64,000 bases of DNA from Muricauda sp. MAR_2010_75 (GTDB lineage: Bacteria; Bacteroidota; Bacteroidia; Flavobacteriales; Flavobacteriaceae), in the NCBI RefSeq assembly GCF_000745185.1, contig NZ_JQNJ01000001.1, positions 2,834,501 through 2,898,500 on the forward strand, given 5' to 3'. Position 1 is the first letter of the stretch. Every line of letters begins with the position of its first letter. The position numbers were made by a program, and so were the translations under genes. Of the stretch, positions 59,124 to 64,000 are shown piece after piece. A model generated the notes under the pieces. That model did no database searches. It had not been told where the DNA came from and saw only the letters and a program-made list of their open reading frames with translations.

Positions 59124-60035
59124 TTGGAAAGGAATCCAAATGCCATATCCCGAATAGGACTCAAAACTACCCTCGTAGGTATTTTGATCAGTGCATTATT
59201 GGCATTGATCAAAGGTTTGGGCGGGGTGTTCGGGCATTCTTATGCCCTTATTGCCGATGCGATCGAATCCGGGGCGGATGTGCTGACATCCGCACTATTA
59301 TGGGCCGGGTTGAGATGGTCGTCAAGGCCACCGGATGAAAACCATCCCTACGGACACGGTAAGATAGAGGCCCTGGTGGCGGTGGGTATTGCCATAGCCC
59401 TAACCATTGCAGGTGGTATAATCATAAGGGACAGCATCGACCATATTCTGGTACCCCACAAAACTCCTGCACCCTTCACACTCTTCATACTGGTATTTGT
59501 TGTCCTCACGAAAGAGGCGTTGTATCGCTATGTCATGAAAACAGGTGATGAAATCAATAGTTCGGCCGTCAAGGCCGATGCATTTCACCATAGGAGTGAT
59601 GCCATTACGTCGATAGCCGCTTTTATAGGGATTTCCATAGCATTGATCGGTGGCGAAGGGTTTGAGATAGCGGATGATTTCGCGGCACTCATTGCAGCGG
59701 GCATTATTCTGTTCAATGCCTATAAAATAGCTAGGTCATCGGTAAGGGAGTTGCTGGACGAAGCTGTGGAGCCCGAATTTCGAAATGAGGTTATCCGACT
59801 GGCCGAAGCCGTTCCTGAAGTGGTAAGGGTAGAGCGCTGCCATTCCCGAAAGATGGGAACGGCCTTTCATATCGATATGCATATTTGGATCGATGGGGAA
59901 TTAACTGTGACCGAGGGCCATGATATTGCACACAAAGTAAAGGAGAGATTGTTCAGGTCATATTCCGAGATACTTGACGTGCACATCCATATCGAACCTA
60001 GCAAAGAGAGAAATGTTAAAATGACAGAATTATGA
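59124..60035 (+). CDS. Cation diffusion facilitator family transporter
   Basis: A 303-residue CDF protein with six helices and a C-terminal cytoplasmic domain (about 210-303). The second helix carries ADAIESGAD, in which Glu and Asp take the metal positions. The fifth has DAFHHRSDAITS, the usual HxxxD. The cytoplasmic domain has VERCHSRKMGTAFHIDMHIWIDGELTV. The start is a TTG at 59124; no ATG is available before the first helix. It overlaps the exchanger gene by 4 bp (ATGA). Metal preference may be zinc, iron or manganese. Confidence 0.88.
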   Translation: MERNPNAISRIGLKTTLVGILISALLALIKGLGGVFGHSYALIADAIESGADVLTSALLWAGLRWSSRPPDENHPYGHGKIEALVAVGIAIALTIAGGIIIRDSIDHILVPHKTPAPFTLFILVFVVLTKEALYRYVMKTGDEINSSAVKADAFHHRSDAITSIAAFIGISIALIGGEGFEIADDFAALIAAGIILFNAYKIARSSVRELLDEAVEPEFRNEVIRLAEAVPEVVRVERCHSRKMGTAFHIDMHIWIDGELTVTEGHDIAHKVKERLFRSYSEILDVHIHIEPSKERNVKMTEL

Positions 60036-61030
60036 ACATATGGCCATGGGTACTCGTTTTGGGCCTAGCGGCCTGGGCAGCACACTGGGGTGCGGATCGA
60101 TTGTTGACTCCTTTAAAGTTGCTCCGCAAGCAATGGGGGCTTACCGCATCCGCTGGAGCCGCTTTTCTTGCCCTTGTAACGGCCAGTCCTGAAGTTGCCA
60201 TCAATATAACCAGTGCGGCACGGGACGTTTCCGATATTGGCCTGGGCAACTTATTGGGTTCCAATATTATTTCCATTCCCTTGATGGTGACCATAGCTTA
60301 TTTTGCTTCCAGGAAACAATTCAAGAACAACAAGGAACATCAAGAACATCTTGATAAAAACATTCTGGCGTTGAACAAACGTTCGGTTTCCGTACTGTCC
60401 CTTCCTTATCTGGGCATTATCGCCCTTGTGGCCATTTTAACTCTGCCAAAGCCCTGGCGTGGCCTGCAACCTGTGGACGGGTGGATTATGCTGGCGGCCT
60501 ATGCTGCGTTCTTGACCCACGCAATCATAAAAGGCAAGGAAAAGGGCAAAAAAGTAGAATGGAACAAAAAACAGGTCTGGTTATCGATTGCCGGGGCCTT
60601 TGCGATAGCAGTTGGCGCTTTTTTCATAGTGAAGGCGACCGAAAATATTGTTTCTGCCCTAAATATTTCTGAAATCGTGGGAGGCCTTTTCATCACGGGC
60701 ATAATGACCACGGCACCGGAAATATTCAAGACCTGGAGCGTGGTAAAAGGGGGCGAGGTGACAGCGGGCACCACCAGTGTTATTGCAGACAATGCCGTAA
60801 CGATGACGGTGGCATTTTTTCCGCTGGCTTTGGTAACCACCCCCATTGAGGACTTTGAACTGTTCTGGGTCAACCTGGCCTTTGTCGGGCTTATGCCACT
60901 GCTTTACACACTATTTGTGCATCAAAGCAAGGAACTGCACGGTTTCTCTCGTTGGCAGATTTTTGTATTTGATGCGGCATATATAGTTTATTTACTGGTC
61001 ATGGTTTTTTACGTGTTGAAACTTTTTTGA
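60032..61030 (+). CDS. CaCA-family sodium/calcium exchanger-like protein
   Basis: A 332-residue cation antiporter with about ten helices. The first alpha repeat is VTASPEVAINITSAARDVSDIGLGNLLGSNI (about residues 49-79, key residues Ser-Pro-Glu and Gly-Asn-x-x-Gly-Ser-Asn). The second is FITGIMTTAPEIF with GTTSVIADNAVTM, where Asp-Asn replaces the usual Gly-Ser-Asn. The loop between the halves (about 90-115) is Lys-rich. Coupling ion and substrate (calcium or a heavy metal) cannot be told. It is translationally coupled to the CDF gene. Confidence 0.82.
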   Translation: MNIWPWVLVLGLAAWAAHWGADRLLTPLKLLRKQWGLTASAGAAFLALVTASPEVAINITSAARDVSDIGLGNLLGSNIISIPLMVTIAYFASRKQFKNNKEHQEHLDKNILALNKRSVSVLSLPYLGIIALVAILTLPKPWRGLQPVDGWIMLAAYAAFLTHAIIKGKEKGKKVEWNKKQVWLSIAGAFAIAVGAFFIVKATENIVSALNISEIVGGLFITGIMTTAPEIFKTWSVVKGGEVTAGTTSVIADNAVTMTVAFFPLALVTTPIEDFELFWVNLAFVGLMPLLYTLFVHQSKELHGFSRWQIFVFDAAYIVYLLVMVFYVLKLF

Positions 61031-61033
61031 TAG

Positions 61034-61207
61034 ATGAAAGACGAACTTTTTAAAGATTGCTCGATGAGGCTCAATATGCTGGATGAAAACATCCACAAAT
61101 TGGCCGTAAAGTATGCTAAAGAATACTATACGACAAACCAATGCTCCAAGGAGGAAGCCCTTGAACGCGGCATTGTAAAAGCAGAGATGGAAGGGCGAAA
61201 GCTCTAA
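61034..61207 (+). CDS. Small 57-residue helical protein A
   Basis: A 57-residue protein starting three bases after the exchanger stop. It contains NMLDENIHKLAVKYAKEYY, then CSKEEALERGIVKAEMEGRKL. The pattern resembles the second small protein (KALKIAQELV..., SREKAITEGIKRAEEW), so both likely share a two-helix fold like the short YdaT-type proteins of Bacteroidota. There is no export signal. It has been included because spacing and codon use fit a real gene. Function unknown. Confidence 0.6.
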   Translation: MKDELFKDCSMRLNMLDENIHKLAVKYAKEYYTTNQCSKEEALERGIVKAEMEGRKL

Positions 61208-61221
61208 AAAAAGTATACAAT

Positions 61222-61398
61222 ATGGACTGGACATTTGAAGATTTCAAAACAAAACTTGATGGCCTACAGCCGTCAGTTCGGAAGAAGGCCCTCAAAATTG
61301 CACAAGAATTGGTAAAGGAGAATGGGTATTCTCGTGAGAAGGCCATTACGGAGGGAATCAAACGTGCAGAAGAATGGTTTTATGACCTTAGGGGATAG
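61222..61398 (+). CDS. Small 58-residue helical protein B (YdaT-like)
   Basis: A 58-residue protein with MDWTFEDFKTKLDGL at the start, then SVRKKALKIAQELVKENGY and SREKAITEGIKRAEEWF. Short proteins with this Trp start and 'VRKKAxxIAxxLxxxGYxxxxAIxxxxxxAxxW' pattern are widespread in Bacteroidota, annotated as uncharacterised or YdaT-like. It lies 14 bp after the related small protein A. It may bind a partner helix; nothing more can be said. Confidence 0.65.
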   Translation: MDWTFEDFKTKLDGLQPSVRKKALKIAQELVKENGYSREKAITEGIKRAEEWFYDLRG

Positions 61399-61434
61399 CA
61401 TTGGTGCGTTGATTTTAGTAAAGCACAGTATAAT

Positions 61435-61617
61435 ATGTCACGGGAAAGAAGAAAGCGGAGACTAGAGGAAAAAAAGGGGAATTCAATAAACAGGAAAGTA
61501 AGAACCAGAAAGGAGAAAGGGTATTGCTTGTTGGTTTTTGTGGCAATGTTCCTTGCGGTGCTGACAATTGCCTTTTTAGATGCCATTCTATATGGTTTTT
61601 ACCTGCTTTTCAATTGA
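61435..61617 (+). CDS. Small single-pass membrane protein
   Basis: A 60-residue protein with a highly basic N-terminus (RERRKRRLEEKKGN, then RKVRTRKEKG) and one C-terminal transmembrane helix (about residues 30-57, YCLLVFVAMFLAVLTIAFLDAILYGFYLLF; quoted in halves here). The basic end should face the cytoplasm. It stands between the small helical proteins and the universal stress protein on the same strand. Function unknown; it may be part of a membrane complex. Confidence 0.55.
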   Translation: MSRERRKRRLEEKKGNSINRKVRTRKEKGYCLLVFVAMFLAVLTIAFLDAILYGFYLLFN

Positions 61618-61673
61618 ATAATTAAACCTAAAAAGAAAGATTAATGAAGTCAAATCAATAAAAACAAAATGAT

Positions 61674-62516
61674 ATGAAAGATAAAGGAATTTTAATACCC
61701 GTAGATTTCACACAGGTTTCAGAAAATGCGGTGAGCTACGCAATTGGGCTAGCACAAAAATTGAAATCAAAACTGGTTTTTGTCCACGCCTATTCAGTGG
61801 CATATCCATCCGGTACGCCCATCGGGATGGCAACTATGGCACACAATGTAACAGATACCACAGCATCACAAGAAAAACTCAATAAAGAAAAATTGGATAA
61901 GTTTCTAAGAGGCTTTCCTGAACTGGACAAGTTGGAATTTCAAGCAATTGTCGGTTTCGGGGCAACGGTCGATGTGATTTCTGGCCTGGCTAAGGAAATG
62001 AATACCAGTCTTGTCGTTATGGGTACCAAGGGCACGGCTTCGGGATTTGATGAAATTTTTATTGGAACCGTTACCGAAAAGGTGACACAAAAGGCGCCTT
62101 GTCCAGTACTGGCCGTACCTGAAGATGCCAGCTATACTGCATATAAGCGTATCGGGGTCGCAGTGGATACGGATAGTATGGATAATAGAATAGATTTTGA
62201 AATATTGTCCAGATTATTGCAAAACTATAATGCACAGTTGCACTTTGTACATATAGCGGACAAACAGGAAAGAGTGCCGGAGAAAGCATTTATTCGTGAA
62301 AGATTTGGCAAACTTCTTGTACCTAAGCAATGGTTCTTTACAGTTATCGAGGAAGACAAACCCGAAGAGGGTATCGATGAATTTTTGACTGAAACCCCAA
62401 TAGACCTATTGGTTTTGCTTTACAGGGAACACGGATTTTTTGAGGCACTTTTCAAAAAGGGGCTAAGAAAAAAAATGCTGTATGCCTCCAAGGCCCCACT
62501 GCTGATAGTTAAGTAG
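61674..62516 (+). CDS. Tandem universal stress protein
   Basis: A 280-residue protein of two UspA-like domains (about 1-150 and 155-280). The first has PVDFTQVSENAVSYA at the start and the ATP-binding loop VMGTKGTASGFDEIFIGTVTEKV ending in CPVLAVPED (key residues Gly-x-Lys-Gly, 9 residues, Gly-Thr-Val). The second domain has VAVDTDSMDNRIDF and ends SKAPLLIVK, with the nucleotide loop degenerate. It is cytosolic. It closes the metal block, before the ATPase relic, and may sense stress or nucleotide level. Confidence 0.9.
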   Translation: MKDKGILIPVDFTQVSENAVSYAIGLAQKLKSKLVFVHAYSVAYPSGTPIGMATMAHNVTDTTASQEKLNKEKLDKFLRGFPELDKLEFQAIVGFGATVDVISGLAKEMNTSLVVMGTKGTASGFDEIFIGTVTEKVTQKAPCPVLAVPEDASYTAYKRIGVAVDTDSMDNRIDFEILSRLLQNYNAQLHFVHIADKQERVPEKAFIRERFGKLLVPKQWFFTVIEEDKPEEGIDEFLTETPIDLLVLLYREHGFFEALFKKGLRKKMLYASKAPLLIVK

Positions 62517-62567
62517 CTTTTCTACCTATGTGATACTCTAGTAAATATTAGGTATAGCTTACTATGC

Positions 62568-62696
62568 GAAATTATCGTGCTCATTCTGGGCGCAGGTGGA
62601 TTGGCTACCATGTGGGAAGCAGTCTTTGCGGATGTGGGCGTGGCGTTATTGGCGATTTTTAATGCGGTGCGGTTGCAGCGGATGAAGTGGGCATAA
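62568..62696 (+). pseudogene. C-terminal relic of a P1B-type ATPase
   Basis: The frame from about 62568 to the TAA at 62694-62696 reads EIIVLILGAGGLATMW, EAVFADVGVALLAIFNAVRL and QRMKWA, without a start. It is nearly the same as the C-terminus of the CPC-type ATPase at 52.0 kb (GAIGLATMWEAVFADVGVSF and onward), including the DVG metal motif. The 43 codons are the last two helices of a lost ATPase gene. The rest of the gap (62517-62567 and 62697-62830) holds no gene. It suggests deletion or replacement at the right end of the metal block. Confidence 0.85.
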
Positions 62697-62830
62697 GCCC
62701 ATAGTAAATATCGAAATATAAATTTTCATTCTGGCCAACCGACATTTCCCACAGTACGGGATTTTCATAATTAAATCAACAAACCCTTTAAGGTTTAACC
62801 ACTTCTTTATTGAAGAATTTTACATCTATA

Positions 62831-62846
62831 TTTAGACTTATCTAAA
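62831..62846 (+). promoter_or_regulatory. Fur-box-like palindrome before the di-heme oxidoreductase
   Basis: TTTAGA-CTTA-TCTAAA is a perfect 6-4-6 palindrome, with further AT pairing outside. It ends 35 bp before the ATG of the di-heme gene, a suitable operator position. Iron-responsive boxes of similar form are reported for other bacteria; binding by Fur here is inferred. Confidence 0.45.
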
Positions 62847-62881
62847 AATATATTTTATTTGGAATAAATATCATTATAGTA

Positions 62882-63952
62882 ATGTCTAAAATCATTCATT
62901 TCTTTATTGGCCTGTCTTTAATCGCTCTATTTGGCTGTGAAAATTTGGGTCCGGAAGAACCTATGGAATTTGAGCTGTTGGACGGGCCATTGGACGGATT
63001 GTCCTTAAGCGAGCAACAACTGTTTTTAGCAGGGGATATAGCTTTTAACGATGATGTTTTCACGGTTGAAAAAGGTCTTGGCCCCTTGTTTGTTGGCACC
63101 AGCTGTGCAAGTTGCCATTCAGGGGATGGCAAGGGTCATCCTTTCAATCAACTAATCAGATTCGGTAACAATGACTTGAACTTACCCTCGATGTTATCCT
63201 TCGGTGATGGCAGGAACCAAATTCAAAATAAAGCCATACCGGGTTTTGAACCGGAGACCGTGCCTGAAGGCTTCCCATTTTCCATTTTGGTCGCTCCGGC
63301 GGTAACGGGATTGGGTTTGTTGGATGCTGTCCCTGACGCGAATATTTTGGCTCTCGCAGACCCTTCTGATGCAAATCAAGACGGTATTAGTGGAAGACCT
63401 CACTACAATATTCCTCCTGAATTCACCAAGATTCGGAATAATAGTGTTCCCCAGGGCAACAATTATATCTTCAGGTTTGGAAAGAAAGCGGGTAGTTATG
63501 ATTTGTTGCACCAAAGCGTCAGCGCATATAACCAGGACATAGGGATTACATCTCTTTATGACCCCATTGACCCGTTCAGTGGACTTGAAGAGGATCTTGA
63601 AATTAGTACCCAAACCTTGAACGATGTCGTTTTCTACCTTAAAACCTTAAAAGCACCAATTCCCAGAAATCAAACAGACCCCGATGTCATTGCTGGAAAA
63701 GAACTCTTTGAATCGGTACAATGTGCTGTCTGTCACACACCCACGTTGACCACAGGATTTTCCCCAATTGAATCGTTATCCTTTAAGGAATTTCATCCCT
63801 ACTCGGATTTGTTGTTACATGATGGAAGGGCTTCGAGTATTGAGGAGGCCATTGAATTGCACGGCGGTGAGGCCGATAATTCAAAAGCCCAGTATTTGTC
63901 CCTGACCCCAAAAGAAAAATCACAACTGATAAAATTCATTAATTCCCTATAA
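62882..63952 (+). CDS. Di-heme oxidoreductase (DHOR/DUF1111) lipoprotein
   Basis: A 356-residue cytochrome-like protein of the DHOR (formerly DUF1111, 'thiol oxidoreductase') family. The signal peptide (HFFIGLSLIALFGC) ends at a lipobox Cys19. Two heme c sites are visible: TSCASCHSG near residue 75-83 and VQCAVCHTP near 279-287. Also typical are GDGKGHP, VAPAVTGLGLLDAVPDA and DLLLHDGRA. The family is related to di-heme peroxidases, and in many bacteria is clustered with iron-regulated imelysin genes. A Fur-box-like palindrome lies upstream. The substrate is not known. Confidence 0.9.
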   Translation: MSKIIHFFIGLSLIALFGCENLGPEEPMEFELLDGPLDGLSLSEQQLFLAGDIAFNDDVFTVEKGLGPLFVGTSCASCHSGDGKGHPFNQLIRFGNNDLNLPSMLSFGDGRNQIQNKAIPGFEPETVPEGFPFSILVAPAVTGLGLLDAVPDANILALADPSDANQDGISGRPHYNIPPEFTKIRNNSVPQGNNYIFRFGKKAGSYDLLHQSVSAYNQDIGITSLYDPIDPFSGLEEDLEISTQTLNDVVFYLKTLKAPIPRNQTDPDVIAGKELFESVQCAVCHTPTLTTGFSPIESLSFKEFHPYSDLLLHDGRASSIEEAIELHGGEADNSKAQYLSLTPKEKSQLIKFINSL

Positions 63953-64000
63953 GTGCATAGAAAAGATTTTATTAAACAATTTGGATATCTGATAGCAGTC
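63953..64000 (+). CDS. Start of a further exported protein, cut by window edge
   Basis: A GTG directly after the DHOR stop opens a frame of 16 codons to the window end (MHRKDFIKQFGYLIAV). The RKDFIK word and the hydrophobic run resemble a Tat-like or Sec-like leader. Proteins with such leaders (for example Rieske or DUF1513-type) occur beside DHOR genes, but the family cannot be told. Confidence 0.45.
   Translation, partial: MHRKDFIKQFGYLIAV

Noticed and set aside
1..64000. tRNA genes, CRISPR arrays, prophage genes
   Set aside because: Intergenic regions were read for tRNA arms, regular spaced repeats and phage-like genes; none was seen.

Overview
The window looks like chromosomal DNA of a marine member of the Flavobacteriaceae (Bacteroidota), perhaps close to Muricauda/Allomuricauda; the genus is a guess from protein style. 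Evidence: promoters fit the Bacteroidota pattern (TTG or TTTG, 17-21 nt, TAnnTTTG), starts mostly lack Shine-Dalgarno sequences, lipoproteins carry Bacteroidota-type lipoboxes, and several families are typical of the phylum (CusA-TolC fusion, DUF3822, GIN-domain and DUF4097 proteins, short MiaE, DnaX without its zinc cluster).

Layout. 1-6 kb: small outer-membrane barrels (the first truncated by the window edge), aroQ, a DUF3817 protein, lpd, a DinB-like protein, two adjacent msrB genes and a collagen-like lipoprotein. 6-13 kb: glgB, a GH31 alpha-glucosidase, an M48 lipoprotein protease and an MFS permease. 13-16 kb (minus): an ECF sigma factor, a membrane anti-sigma-like protein and two secreted repeat proteins. 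16-23 kb: lon behind a sigma-54-type promoter, cmk, a cassette-like hypothetical gene, a LysM protein and rpsA. 23-31 kb: pyrR-pyrB, rnz, pdxH, and a polyphosphate group (SixA-like phosphatase, ppk1, ppx), then miaE. 31-37 kb: dnaX, the RNase P RNA gene, an enolase-superfamily enzyme, and rsmD-DUF3822-hypothetical. 37-42 kb: a RecD-like helicase, DUF4126, and kdsB-HAD-kdnB-like-acyltransferase, which suggests 8-amino-Kdo lipopolysaccharide chemistry.

42-62.5 kb is a single-strand accessory block devoted to metal handling. It follows a gene-poor AT-rich stretch with a frameshifted gene. It holds a small Cys/His secreted protein, a CusA/CzcA pump fused to its TolC-like channel, a CusB adaptor, a PII-like protein, two Fur paralogues, two SpoIIAA-like proteins, a SHOCT protein, a membrane AlbA_2 protein, two different P1B ATPases (CPC type and SPC/HEGST type), a second dihydrolipoyl dehydrogenase, two CDF transporters, a CaCA exchanger, very small proteins and a tandem universal stress protein. 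Three intergenic regions form strong inverted repeats, and a 15-bp palindrome overlaps the first promoter. The block ends at the 3' relic of another P1B ATPase. The window closes with a di-heme oxidoreductase behind a Fur-box-like palindrome and the first codons of another gene.

No tRNA, rRNA operon, CRISPR array, integrase, transposase or prophage gene was seen.
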